64,000 nt of DNA from Nemertoderma westbladi (GCA_032718475.1 JAUCBJ010000045.1:1-64000); one strand, 5' to 3'; shown: positions 8,820-20,805, numbered from the stretch's first letter. The notes: generated by a model from the sequence alone, not told the origin. Numbers and translations: made by a program.

Positions 8820-11390
8820 GGGGGAAGGATATATAGCAAAAAATATATGGGGAATGCTACGCAGTACCAGTAGAATATATAGAGGGGAAATGCTAAATAG
8901 CAGAAAATATAGGCTAAATGCTAAATAGCAGAAAATATAGGGGAAATGCTACACAGCAGAAAATATAGGGAGTAAACGATAAATAACAGAAAATATAGGT
9001 CTAGGGGAAATGCTAAATAGCAGAAAATATAGGGAAATGCTAAATAGCAGAAAATATTGGGGGGAAACGATATATAGCTGAAAATATATGGGGAAATACT
9101 ACACTGCAGAAAATATAGGGGGAAATGCTACACAGCTGAAAATATAGGGGGAAATGCTATGCAGGAGAAAATATAGGGGTGGAGGCTATGCAGCATAAAA
9201 TATAGGGTGAAATGCTAGGGCTAGGAAATGCTAGGACATAGTAGAAAATATTGGGGGGAAACGATATATATACTACTGTATGACATATACATACTATGAA
9301 AATAGGGGGGAGGGGGGGGGGGGCTACATGGAAGAAAATATGGGGGGAAAGCTGCATGGCAGAAAATATAGGGGTGGGGGGGGGGGGAAACGATATACCG
9401 CTGAAAATATAGGAGGAAAGGCTACACTGTAGAAATTATAGAAATGCTATGCAGCAGAAAATATAGAGAGGGTAATGAATGCTATATAGCAGAAAATATA
9501 GGGGGGAAACACTATAGCAGAAAATATATGGGGAGTGCTACACAAAAGAAAATATAGGGTGAAAAGCTACACAGCAGAAAATATAGGAGGAAATGGTACA
9601 CAGCAGAAAATAAAGGGAAATGCTACACAGCAGAAAATATAGAAGGAACAAATGGTACACAGGTAAATGGTATCCAACATAAAATATAGGGGGGAAACTA
9701 GGCCTATATCAGAAAATATGGGGAAACTCTACATAGTGAAAAATATTGGGGGAAACGCTACACATCAGAAAATATAGGGGGAAACGCTACACATCAGAAA
9801 ATATAGGGGGAAAACTCTACACAGTGGAAAATCTAGGGGGAAACGCTACACATCAGAAAATATAGGGGGGAAACTAGGCCTATATCAGAAAATATAGGGG
9901 GAACTCTACACAGTGTAAAATATAGGGGGAAACGCTACACATCAAAAAATATAGGGGGAAACGCTACACATCAGAAAATATAGGGGGAAACGCTACACAT
10001 CAGAAAATATAGGGGGGAAACTCTACACAGTGGAAAATATAGGGGGAAACACTAGACATCAAAAAATATAGGGGGAAACGCTATACATCAGAAAATGTAG
10101 GGGGGAAACTAGACCTATATCAGAAAATATGGGGAAACTCTACACAGTGGAAAATATAGGGGGAAATGCTACACATCAGAAAATATAGGGGGAAACGCTA
10201 CACATCAAAAAATATAGGGGGAGACACTATACATCAGAAAATTTAAGGGGGAAACTAGGCCTATATCAGAAAATATGGGGAAACTCTACACAGTGCAAAA
10301 TATAGGGGGAAATGCTACACATCAGAAAATATAGGGGGAAACGCTACACATCAAAAAATATAGGGGGAGACACTATACATCATAAAATATAGGTGGAAAA
10401 CTTGGCCTATATCATTATCAGAAACTTTGGGGAAACTCTACACATTGGAAAATATAGGGGGAAACGATGCACATCAGAAAATATAGAGAGAAATGCTACA
10501 CATCAGAAAATATAGGGGGAAACGCTACACATCAGAAAATATAGGGGGGAAACTAGGCCTATATCAGAAAATATGGGGAAACTCTACACAGTGGAAAATA
10601 TTGGGGGAAACGCTACACATCAGAAAATATAGGGGGAAACGCTACACATCAGAAAATATAGGGGGGAAACTAGGCCTATATCAGAAAATATGGGGAAACT
10701 CTACACAGTGGAAAATATAGGGGGAAACACTACACATCAAAAAATATTGGGGGAAACGCTACACATTTAAATTACATAATCACATACAAATTTACTTAGG
10801 AAATGCTATACAGCATAAAATATATGGGGAAACGCTATGCAGCATAAAATATAGGGGGAAACGCTATGCAGCATAAAATATAGGGGGAAAACTCCACATA
10901 GTGGAAAATATAGGGGGAAACGCAACATATCAATAAATTTAGTTAGGAAACGCTATACAACATAAAATATAGGGGGAAACGCTATGCAGCATAAAATATA
11001 TGGGGAAATGCTATGCACCATAAAATATAGGGGGAAACGCTATGCAGCATAAAATATAGGGGGAAATGCTATGCAGCATAAATATAGGGGGAAATGCTAT
11101 GCAGCATAAATATAGGGGGAAACGCTATGCAGCATAAAATATAGGGGGAAATGCTATGCAGCATAAAATATGGGGGGAAATGCTATGCAGCATAAAATAT
11201 ATTTTGAAACGCTATGCAGCATAAATATAGGGGGAAACGCTATGCAGCATAAATATAGGGGGAAATGCTATGCAGCATAAATATAGGGGGAAACGCTATG
11301 CACCATAAAATATGGGGGGAAATGCTATGCAGCATAAAATATAGGGAGGAAATACTAAACATCAGGAAATATAGAAAATCATCAGAAAAT
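8796..11390. repeat. Minisatellite, 28-29 bp unit, about 90 copies, starting in the cytohesin stop region
   Basis: Units read GCTACACAGCAGAAAATATA followed by GGGGGAAA, with variants such as ACACATCAG, ATGCAGCATAA and CACAGTGG. The first unit is the last seven codons plus stop of the cytohesin gene (8796-8819). Between about 9690 and 10760 a larger block containing GGGGGGAAACTAGGCCTATA recurs every 150-230 bp, showing higher-order amplification. From about 10800 the ATGCAGCATAAAATATAG variant dominates. Confidence 0.95.
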
Positions 11391-12834
11391 ATAATATACT
11401 TAATTGTATTTCTAATAAATGGAGTGCACAAGAGATCGTATCATATTGTATTCAAATTGATTTTTGGTGCCATTTATTTTGTACTTATCGCATATTTGCG
11501 TTCTAGTTAACTATTATTTTATTTATTCCTGTTTCTTGTTTCGTATATAGATACGTAACGTTAGTTAATTTAATTATTTTTAATATAATTATACAATAAT
11601 GACCTTTTGGTCCACTTTTCATTCACCTAGTGGGATGATATTAATTATTAGATGATTTAATTATTAATTTATTAGCTGTAAAACAAACCGGCTTTTTTTT
11701 CCCGCTGACTCCGAGATGTAAATTCGCCGAGATAGCGAATAATTAAACATAAAATGGTCATAAAAAGGTAAAAAAAGCTATTTAAATAAAAATTAAAATA
11801 TACCGAACGCGTCTGTATGTGAAGAAAGGATTTATTATCATTATCGTTTGGGCATTTAAAATTAACGTACCTTGTTTTACTGATGAAAGGCACACTTGAC
11901 TATAAAATGTCTTATATTGGACTTTCGTCATAATGGATTAGATTTCACCACGTTAAACAATTTTTAATGTATATAATATTCACTGTTACTGTAGTGTTGT
12001 GTTGAAAAATCGAATTATTCTAGAACATTGTGTTGTGATTGCAGCGGTTTTCCGATGTTTTCCGCAAATTTGTTGAGATACAGTTATATAGTTTCCGAGA
12101 AAATCAATTGTTCAGTTTCTCAATGGAATTTTATAAAACATATATTGCGTTGTTTTTCGTATATAAATTATAGAAGTTTCATTTATATTGTATTAATATA
12201 TATTGTGCTTCAGCTGCACCACTTCACGTTAACACATTCAATGGTGAACTATTTATTGATCGAGGCATCTGTGCTTTGTGCAAACAATGTCAAATTTAAA
12301 TTTATAGTTATTATACCCCCCACCCTTTAATTAACTAAACCCAATAAAGGGTGTGTAAACTAATAACACCAAACATTAGTGAATTAGACAAAATAATTGT
12401 GATTTACCAGTTTAATACGGAAGGGGTAAGTGCAATTTACAAGTAACAATAGTTATTTTCCCCAACCAACACCCCTTCTGTCATTAGGCCGAACCGACAC
12501 ACCTTTTGGCTATGGGATAGTGTTAGCCAATGAGGTGAGCTTTTTTAAGGAACAGCCAATAAGAAGCCTAGAAATACTTCAATAGGCTGAAACGACACAC
12601 CAATTCAATCTTTGACATACCTCACTCCGCCTATATCAACGCGTTGGTTGGGGCTGCTCTCATCATAGGAACCCATGCAACCTATTATATAATCTTGATT
12701 GATGCGTCCGCGTTGGTAGGGGCTCACCCTTAATTCACAGGACGCTGATAAAACGACTTGTAACAAACTTTTTGGGAGTAGCTACAGTATCGATTTGAAG
12801 TATTTTATAACTATATTATACTTGTTTTTATTCA
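11391..12834. other. AT-rich stretch, no gene recognised
   Basis: Frames of 73-100 codons near 11672-11893 (-) and 12028-12330 (+) are AT-rich with no motif and are treated as chance. A single TTCTAGAA palindrome lies near 12018. Confidence 0.4.
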
Positions 12835-12935
12835 AACCCCCCAGGGGCGTACCGAGGCATTCGTGCGCCCGGGGGCTAGAGGGGATTTTTCGCCCCACCC
12901 CACGGAAAAAATTTTCAAACTGTTAAATTTTGCCT
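12835..12935. mobile_element. Probable DNA transposon end fragment
   Basis: CAGGGGCGTACCGAGGCATT followed by GCGCCCGGGGGC and GCCCCACCCC resembles the CAGGGGCGTAGC-type termini of common cut-and-paste transposons. The other end was not found. Weak call based on motif similarity only. Confidence 0.3.
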
Positions 12936-13007
12936 TGGTTTGAAGCTATAGGGGTTTTCAAGGCCGCTGATGACGATACAACTTTTGCTGCAAATGCTAA
13001 CTGTATG

Positions 13008-14298
13008 CAGAAATCTTATATTTTTATCAGATTATCATTCAATTTCAGTGCATCTAATATTTGTACTTCACGTGTATTAAATAGCCCATAAAGTTGTTTA
13101 TATGTTGCCTAACAACAGTTGTGGCATTACTGAACCCTCATTGGTAACTACCGAAGCCGGTGTTCTTGCGTCTTATTGGCTGTTCTATTTCACTGAGCAT
13201 TGTTTGTACCCTTATATCAGTGTCCACCCTGACACTATAGGCTTAACCTGATATCATCTTCAGGTACTTTACATCAATTTTATAGCCTGACAAGTCACGT
13301 TAGTTGTAACGGCTTGCAGTATTTTACCTAATCACTTGCACGTAACAACTTATCATTTGCAATTAATAGCTTATGTGTCGAGGCGTTTATGGGAGGCTAA
13401 CCCGAAGATGCCTAGTAAGCCGTTATGTAGTTCTTATGAGTGTTATCAATGCCTCGGGATACCTGCCGCATATAGCAGGAACACTCACGAAAGTGTGGGG
13501 GTATATATATATTATCTAATATATATCTTAACGAGATCTAGAATTAGTTACTGTAAGTATAAGGCCTCAGCACTTACAAACTGCTTCAAAGGGGTACGAC
13601 AGTTACGTGTATACCGTTCCGTTATATTGTGTTGTTGGCTAGTAAATGTACGTATGACTTACATATATCACAAGTAGGACGCTACTTTGCTTAGTGCGTG
13701 GTAAGCGCACGATTTACTCGAATCACTTGCATCGCTGGTAAATAATAGTTACTAGTTGGGAATAATATAACAATACTGTGGACTCACACATTCGCATTAA
13801 ATGAATTATTACTGACAGGGCGCACTTACGTTTATAGTGTGGAAATCAAGCTGGTATGATCTTAAGTCCAATATATTCATCAACAAGTAGTGCAAATATA
13901 ATAGATTGCAAATGATTAGTTGTTAATGCAAGCAATTAGTTGTTAATACAAGTGATTAGGTAAAATATCATAGGCCACTATAACTAACGTGACTTACTAG
14001 GCTATAAAATCGATGTAAATTACCTGAGATGTTATCAGGTTAAGCCCTGCCTTTGCGAGGCTAACAACAGTTATATATGAATACACAATGTTCAGTGAAG
14101 ATAGAACAGCCAATAAGACGCAAGAATACCGACTATATAGAATATTCGGTAGCTACCAATGAGAGTTCAGCAACACTACAACCGTTGTTAGGCAACAATA
14201 TAAACAACCTTATGGGCTATTCAATACGTTCGAAGTACAAATAGTATATGCACTGACACCGAATAATAACCCGATGAAAATATATGATTTCTGAAGGT
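13008..14298. mobile_element. Foldback element with about 370-bp inverted repeats
   Basis: The left arm (13008-13376) and the complement of the right arm (about 13918-14298) align end to end at roughly 80 percent. Shared blocks include CAGAAATC at the tips, AATAGCCCATAA, TTGCCTAACAAC, TTCTTGCGTCTTATTGGCTG, GCTTAACCTGATA and ATTTTACCTAATCACTTG. The central 540 bp has only a 113-codon frame (13336-13677) without a domain. No clear target-site duplication was found, and the right tip abuts the 21-bp minisatellite. Probably an old non-autonomous DNA transposon. Confidence 0.75.
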
Positions 14299-16690
14299 TA
14301 GAGTTTGCCTCCATAAGGGTAGAGTTCGCCTCCCTAAGGCTAGAGTTCGCCTCCCTAAGGGTAGAGTTCACCTCCCTAAGGTTAGAGTTTGCTTCCTTAA
14401 GGGTTGAGTTCGCTTCCCTAAGGGTAGAGTTCGCCCCCCTAAGGGTAGAGTTCGCCTCCCTAAGGGAAGAGTTCGCCTCCCTAAGGGTAGTGTACGCCTA
14501 GTTCGCCTCCCTAAGGGTAGAGTTCGCCTCCCTAAGGGTAGAGTTCACCTCCCTAAGGTTAGAGTTCGCCTAGTTCGCCTCCCTAAGGGTTGAGTTCGCC
14601 CCTTAAGGGTAGAGTTCGTCCCCCTGAGGGTAGAGTTCGCCTCCCTAAGGGTAGAGTTCACCTCCCTAAGGGTATAGTTCGCCAGGTTCGCCTCCTTAAG
14701 GGTAGAGGTCGCCTCCCTAAGGGTAGAGTTCGCCTCCCTGACGCCCCTGGTAGAGTTCGCCTCCCTAAGGGTAGAGTTCGCCATCCCCCCTAAGGGTATA
14801 GTTCGCCCCACGTTCGCCTTCCCCCCCTAAGGGTAGAGTTCGCCTCCCTAAGGGTAGAGTTCGCCTAGTTCACCTCCCTAAGGGAAGAGTTCGCCTAGTT
14901 CGCCTCCCTAAGGTTAGAGTTCGCCTAGTTTGCCTCCCTAAGGTTAGAGTTCGTCTAGTTCGCCTCCCTAAGGTTAGAGTTCGCCTAGTTTGCCTCCCTA
15001 AGGTTAGAGTTCGTCTAGTTCGCCTCCCTAAGGTTAGAGTTCGCCTAGTTCGCCTCCCTAAGGTTAGAGATCGCCTCCCTAATGGTAGAGTTCGCCTCCC
15101 TAAGGGTAGAGTTCGCCTCCCTAAGGGTAGAGTTCGCCTAGTTCGCCTCCCTAAGGGTAGTGTTCGCCTCCCTAAGGGTAGAGTTCGCCTCCCTAAGGGT
15201 AAAGTTCGCCTCTCTAAGCGTAGAGTTCGCCTCCCTAAGGGTAGAGTTCGTCTCCCTAATGGTAGAGTTCGCCTCCCTAATGGTAGAGTTCGCCTCCCTA
15301 AGGGTATAATTCGCCTCCCTAAGGGTAGAGTTCACCTCCCTAAGGGTAGAGTTCGCCTAGTTCGCCTCCCTAAGGTTAGAGTTTGCCTAGTTCGCCTCCC
15401 TAAGGTTAGAGTTCGCCTAGTTCGCCTCCCTAAGGGTAGAGTTCGCCTCCCTAAGGGTAGAGTTCGCCTCCCTAAGGGTAGAGTTCGCCTCCCTAAGGGT
15501 AGAGTTCGCCTAGTTCGACTCCCTAAGGATAGTGTTCGCCTCCATAAGGGTAGAGTTCGCCTCCCTAAGGGCAAATTTCACCTCCCTAAGCGTAGAGTTC
15601 GCCTCTCTAAGGGTAGAGTTCGCCTCCCTAAGGGTAGAGTTCGCCTCCCTAAGGGTAGAGTTCGCCTCCCTAAGGGTAGAGTTCGCCTAGTTCGCCTCCC
15701 TAATGGTAGAGTTCGCCTCCCTAAGGTTAGAGTTCACCACCCTAAGGGTAGAGTTCGCCTCCCTAAGGGTAGAGTTCGCCTCCCTAAGGGTAGAGTTCGC
15801 CTCCCTAAGTGTAGAGTTCGCCTTCCTAAGGTTAGAGTTCGCCTCCCTAAGGGTAGAGTTCCCCTCACTAAGGGTAGAGTTCGCCTCCCTAAGGGTAGAG
15901 TTCGCCTCCCTAAGTGTAGAGTTCGCCTCCCTAATGGTAGAGTTCGCCTCCCTAAGGGTAGAGTTCGCCACCCTAAGGGTAGAGTTCGCCTCCCTAAGGG
16001 TAGAGTTCGCCTCCCTAAGGGTAGAGTTCGACTCTCTAAGGGTAGAGTTCGCCTCCCTAAGGGTAGAGTTCGCCTCCCTAAGGGTAGAGTTCGCCTAGTT
16101 CGCCTCCCTAAGGGTAGAGTTCGCCTCCCTAAGGGTAGAGTTCGCCTCCCTAAGTGTAGAGTTCGCCTTCCTATGGTTAGAGTTCGTCACCCTAAGGGTA
16201 TAGTTCGCCACCCTAAGGGTAGAGTTAGAGTTCGCCTCCCTAAGGGTAGAGTTCGCCTCACTAAGGTTAGAGTTCGCCTCCCTAAGGGTAGAGTTCGCCT
16301 CACTAAGGGTAGAGTTCGCCTAGTTCGCCTCCCTAATGGTAGAGTTCGCCTCCCTAAGGGTAGAGTTCGCCTCCCTAAGTGTAGAGTTCGCCTTCCTAAG
16401 GTTAAAGTTCGTCTCCCTAAGGGTATAGTTCGCCACTCTAAGGGTAGAGTTAGAGTTCGCCTCCCTAAGGGTAAAGTTCGCCTCACTAAGGTTAGAGTTC
16501 GCCTCCGTAAGGGTAGAGTTCGCCTCCCTAAGGGTAGAGTTCGCCTCACTAAGGGTAGAGTTCGCATCCCTAAGGGTAGAGTTCGCCTCCCTAAGGGTAG
16601 AGTTCGCCTCCCTAAGGTTAGAGTTCGCCTCCCTAAGGGTAGAGTTCGCCTCCCGAAGGTTAGAGTTCGCCTCCTTCAGGCTACAGTAAA
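14299..16690. repeat. Minisatellite, 21-bp unit, over 100 copies
   Basis: The unit is GTTCGCCTCCCTAAGGGTAG plus A. Variants carry AAGGTTAGA or an inserted CTAGTTCGC block that makes 30-31 bp units in the first half. Because 21 is a multiple of three, long frames stay open on both strands (repeating STLREAN or FASLRVE); these are not genes. Each unit contains CCCTAA, but the array is not telomeric repeat. Confidence 0.95.
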
Positions 16691-17675
16691 TAGCACAATT
16701 AGTTTTTGAAAATATAATTATTAATTCTGGCATAATGAAACCCAATTTATTTTCCTTATTGATTACCATTTCGCATTGTTACGAAAGCGTTGTCCTACTT
16801 GATTATTGAGCAAATCCACACAGACTGATAATGACATTCTTAATGGGTGAAATTGGAATACATTATTTATTCTCACATCTCACCAAAATCATCACAAAAT
16901 GTGAGTTTAACTACTTCCATCACAGTTTCAGTTGTGCAGAAAGTACTTTAATATTTGAATTTTTATATTTATATAGAACAAGCGATTACTACCTAGTATA
17001 ATCTCATTCATTATATTACACAATCTAAATAAATTAATGTTTGATGTATATTAATTTGAAAAACCTGGATTATAAGGATATCGGGATGATACGGATATTC
17101 CTTATATAAACTTCTATTCGATCTGTACACCTGCCATGAAACTCAACCCTCACACAACCATATTTTATTGCCTGTAATGTCAATATCTGAAATATATCGA
17201 AATAACTCAATTAATTAATGATTTTTAAATTTTTTAAACATTACAAGTTTTAAACAAAATATAATGTAGCACGACTAAGAAAACGGCGGAACATAACAAT
17301 TAAAAGAAATTATTAATTCCCAAATAATGTAACACCAACTAGAATATAGACTAAAAACATTCATAAGATTAGTAGTCTACATGGAAGAAATAATCCTGTC
17401 TGCGTATCGGGTTGTCCGTCGATGTCGAAGTCCGACATACTGACTATCATCTGTAAGGATAACGCCCCCAGCCATTCCTCTGGGAAGCTGCACTCATCGT
17501 CTGATAGGATCTTAGTTGCGATGTCTCCAATGAGCCCAAGTTTTATCACTCTATTATCGAATGCAATGAGCTACAACAATGTGATTCCCGCGCTCATTCC
17601 GGTATATGCGATAAGCCGTTGATATTTCTTCTCCCATTCAGTATCTACCCACGTCCAAAAATAAACTGAGATGCG
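16691..17675. other. AT-rich region with an undefined possible coding remnant
   Basis: 16691-17380 shows nothing. Between about 17380 and 17640 base composition is less AT-rich and both strands carry 60-66 codon frames (minus strand with SDDECSFPEEWLGALSL). A single stop breaks the minus frame near 17570. This could be an exon remnant associated with the fibrinogen-like piece that follows, but no family was recognised. Confidence 0.3.
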
Positions 17676-17990
17676 ATGGAGGATGGATCATATTTTATAG
17701 TCGCATCGACAGTCGCGGTGACATTTGGGGTGGAAGTTATTACCGCAATGGACTCGGAGATCCCACTTTATCGGATTTCATAATATCTATTTTCTGACAC
17801 TCAACAAGAATTGTTTCCTAAATATCGACTTGGGAGAATCGAGGATAATCTACAGCAACTTTACTTCGGTGTCTCCTTTTAAGTTAAACGTACTACTGTA
17901 CGACCGGTTGCTGATGGAGCTTACAATCTCACTGTCCTGAATAACATGGAGTTTCACCGAAGTTATGGATGGCGGATTAGGTACAACTGT
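17676..17990 (+). pseudogene. Fibrinogen-related domain (FReD) fragment, frameshifted
   Basis: One frame reads CDGGWIIFYSRID, then YYRNGLGD and SDF, matching the start of a fibrinogen C-terminal domain (DGGGW..FQRR.DGS..F...W..Y..GFGD...FW). The homology continues in the next frame with HNIYFLTLNKN and NIDLGE, and seems to move to a third frame near YNLTVLNN. At least one and probably two small indels break it. In animals FReD proteins are secreted lectin-like or matrix proteins. No upstream or downstream exon was recognised, so it is called a broken fragment. Base errors could also explain the shifts. Confidence 0.55.
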
Positions 17991-18737
17991 GTTTTGGGTA
18001 TATGTTTTATACTTGCTACTTTTTGTTACTTTTTATTTTGATTATTTTCTAGAACATGTTATCTATTCTATTATATAACATGATAGATATATTATTTTAT
18101 AATAAATCTATTTCATATAAATATATTTCATTCTAGAACATTTATATGAAAATAATTTTTCAGTTATGGTTTTTGTTAGCTTATATTTAAAAATATTCCA
18201 CAAAATATGTGAGCTTTATTATTTAAAAAGTAAATATGTAAAAATACATTTTTTTTAACTCGCTAGTAATAAAATACTTACATTCCATAAAAACAGGTCA
18301 ATAAGGTCAATAAGGTCAATAAGGTCAATAGGTCCTATTGGTAATTAAACAGAATCGGTTTAAAATGAAATCACCAAAATAAATATAACATTTTAAAAAA
18401 TGTTCTAGAACCAAAATATTTGTTTTACAACAAAGAGGAACAAAGTAACAAAATCTAGCGATTATAAAAAATTAGGAGGCGCGTTTGCCCACTACGACTG
18501 AACTGTAGGCCAAGTACAGATGGACTGGAAGAATTCACCAAAATGAATGGGAACCGAAATATGAAACATTAGAGATGAAACTGAAGTGCCTGCCGTATCA
18601 AAGATAACAGAAACAAACTGTACCGTAGCAGTAGTAGGTTACTTATTGTTATTATGTAACTAACAAATATAATTTACAACAAATAATGAGCAACAAAAAC
18701 AGAACTGGAATAGTTAATGGATTTCTGGAATATTTTA
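17991..18737. other. AT-rich, no gene; contains TTCTAGAA motifs
   Basis: Three TTCTAGAA palindromes (18047, 18131, 18403) and a short 10-bp repeat. Inverted stretches around ACTTTTTGTTACTTTTT and AACAAAGTAACAAAA suggest another small inverted-repeat element between about 18000 and 18450, not delimited. Confidence 0.35.
18296..18335. repeat. Short tandem repeat, 10-bp unit
   Basis: Four uninterrupted units of AGGTCAATAA. Confidence 0.85.
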
Positions 18738-19546
18738 GGCACTACTACAGTATGTGTACCCATGACCGGGATTTATTTTGTAGTAGCTAGTTTTTGCTAC
18801 TTTATTTTTTTTTAATGTTCTATGTCATATTAGCTATAGTTTTGCAAAAAAAATGTTCTAGAACAAATCTTCCTTGTTCTAGAATATTTTTTTTAAAGTT
18901 TATAATTCCTAATAATACACCTTAATCTGTTGCCTTTAAATACTTCAAAATATTATTCTAGAATGTTTTTTAATGTTTACAGTAGTAGGTTCACTTTAAC
19001 TGTTTTCATTAAATAAAATGCCACGTCACGAAAACAAAAAGTGCTCTAAAGATCCAAATATTATTGAGATTTCCAAAGAATAGTTATAAAAGAAAAGTAT
19101 ATAATTTTGAAAAAAACATTTTTTTTTAATAATAGCTAACTTGGAAAATCACTAGCTCGTCTGATAATTTGTATTTCTTAAAAAAAATGTTAAATGTTTA
19201 TAGATAAATAAACTATTTATTACACATAATTAATAATTTTTAAGAATTTCTTTTTATTTAATTTTTTTTAAATAATAGCTAATTTGGAAAATCACTAGCT
19301 AGCATGATAATATGTATTTTTAATGTTTATAGATAAATAAACAATTTATTACACATAATAATAAATTTTTAATAAATTTTTTTTTATATATAAATGTTCT
19401 AGAACAAAAAATATTTGTTCTAGAACATAATTTTTTTACCTACCAATAGCTAACATGAAATAAAATAGTTCTAATAAAAAGTAGCAAAAACTAGCTATAG
19501 TAAAAAAAATATGGTCATGGGTACACATACTGTATGTAGTAGTGCC
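18738..19546. mobile_element. Non-autonomous inverted-repeat element, about 0.8 kb
   Basis: The left end GGCACTACTACAGTATGTGT and its continuation ACCCATGACC are repeated in inverse orientation at 19546 reading leftward. The similarity continues through AGCTAGTTTTTGCTACTTT and GTTCTAGAAC motifs for about 150 bp. There is no coding sequence. A clean target duplication was not found, though both flanks contain ATATTT. Confidence 0.65.
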
Positions 19547-19730
19547 ATATTTGATTTATACCAACATATAAACAAGTTTCTAGAACTCCATGAAAAGTTA
19601 AACCAACATGTATTAATTTTCTCTGAGTTACAATAAACAAATGAATGGCACTTCCGTAGGTCGTGTCGCTTCCGTTGGGCGGGAACGTCGATTCCAGGAA
19701 CCGCGGTAGGAATCACATAAAGGATAGATG

Positions 19731-19953
19731 GAACCCGTAGACTCAAAGGGTAAACCATATGTAACAACCAACCCGTAGACCCAGCGGGTAACCCATGGGT
19801 TACATCCAACCCGTCAACCCAGCGGGTTAACAATGGGTTCTAACAAAACCCGCCAAGCCAACTGGTTACCCATGGGTTCCACCCAACCCGTGAATCCATC
19901 GGGTAACCCATGGGTTCCATTCAACCCGTCAACGCAGCGGATAACTCATGTAT
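19731..19953. repeat. Minisatellite, about 42 bp, about 5 copies
   Basis: Units combine AACCCGT(A/C)AACCCAGCGGGT with AACCCATGGGTT and a variable ACATCC or CCACCC joint. Copies are diverged. It lies downstream of the LamG-gene stop and is not part of that gene's frame. Confidence 0.8.
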
Positions 19954-20054
19954 TCTCATGGTAATGACACATCTACTTTTGCGGCAATATCATCATTACA
20001 TTTTCTTTTGTGTAGAACAAGAGAGGTGTGAAGACTTGACCCACACTCAGAGTG

Positions 20055-20060
20055 TTTAAT
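20055..20060 (-). terminator. Possible poly(A) signal (ATTAAA) of the LamG gene
   Basis: ATTAAA on the minus strand about 75 nt after the stop codon of the 20135-20805 exon. It is a common variant hexamer; no AATAAA is nearer. Confidence 0.35.
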
Positions 20061-20134
20061 ATTAAGATGCACTATTTACAGTAGACATATAATAACACAA
20101 CACAAATACCGTGTAATTATTAATTAACTGAGAA

Positions 20135-20805
20135 TTAATCTGTTATATATTGATCTTCTCTTCCTCGAGATGTTACTTCTGTGTAGATTTGATCCAGCTG
20201 TGTGGTCTCTAGGTAACTCTTGTAGTATCGAATGTGAGCCATCAATCCCAGAAAGTTCCTTTTTTGACCTATTAAACGTTTTCCAATGAGAAACTGATAC
20301 GATTGGTCCGATCTTTCGGCCGCAGTTATATGTTTCTCTTTAATCTTGTGTTCTCCGCTATCTATGCTACGGATGTACAAATACATCTTGTTGGATGTGT
20401 AAGTTCCACGCACTGCCGCTACGGCCATGTACCACTTGTCGACAGTAACACAATCAGGTAGTGTAATTTGGTTTGGTGACGATTCATAGGAAAGAGATGT
20501 TGAATTGGGATGTATCGCAACGTGCGATCCTTGACTTTGGTTGTTGACAAACCCCAGTAACGGAGCTCTGTCCGTTGCCGTTGTCTGCTTGATAAAGGCA
20601 ATCATAGTGAACGTCTCTGTCTGGAGCCTGTCGTCATGGGGGATGGAAACATAGCCGCTACTAAAATCCGCTGATTGGCCCACAAATCCTCGGGGTCCTT
20701 CTTTGTACTTCAGGTTGTCATGGACGACTCCATTGAGTCGCCCCAATTGGTCATTCCCTTTGTATTTTAAACCGAGTGGCCAATAAGCAACCAGTGTGGT
20801 GTCAG
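20135..20805 (-). CDS. Last coding exon of a laminin-G-like (concanavalin-fold) domain protein
   Basis: The minus-strand frame is open from a splice acceptor to the TAA at 20135, about 223 codons. It starts DTTLVAYWPL, has GPRGFVGQSADFSSG and VSIPHDDRL, then TETFTMIAFIKQ and KWYMAVAAVRG, and ends with IRYYKSYLETTQLDQIYTE. This pattern matches LamG/LamG3 jelly-roll domains of animal secreted or cell-surface proteins. The frame has no proper ATG at its 5' end. Instead the sequence just upstream is a good acceptor, a pyrimidine-rich tract followed by CAG, so the exon begins at 20805 with two bases of a split codon. Earlier exons would lie at higher coordinates, beyond the 41-bp array, and were not found in the window. 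No signal peptide can be seen. The exact protein is unknown. Confidence 0.75.

Larger units (their letters stand above)
18047..19585. promoter_or_regulatory. Cluster of nine TTCTAGAA palindromes (heat-shock-element-like)
   Basis: TTCTAGAA occurs at 18047, 18131, 18403, 18856, 18877, 18956, 19397, 19418 and 19578, most as the longer palindrome GTTCTAGAAC. The core fits the HSF site pattern TTCnnGAA. Five of the nine are part of the inverted-repeat element at 18738-19546, so copying by that element explains some of the density. Regulatory function is inference. Confidence 0.4.

Noticed and set aside
14299-16769. Long frames of up to 178 codons in both strands over the 21-bp array
   Set aside because: The unit length is a multiple of three, so a frame free of stops in one unit stays open for the whole array. 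All translations are the unit repeated.
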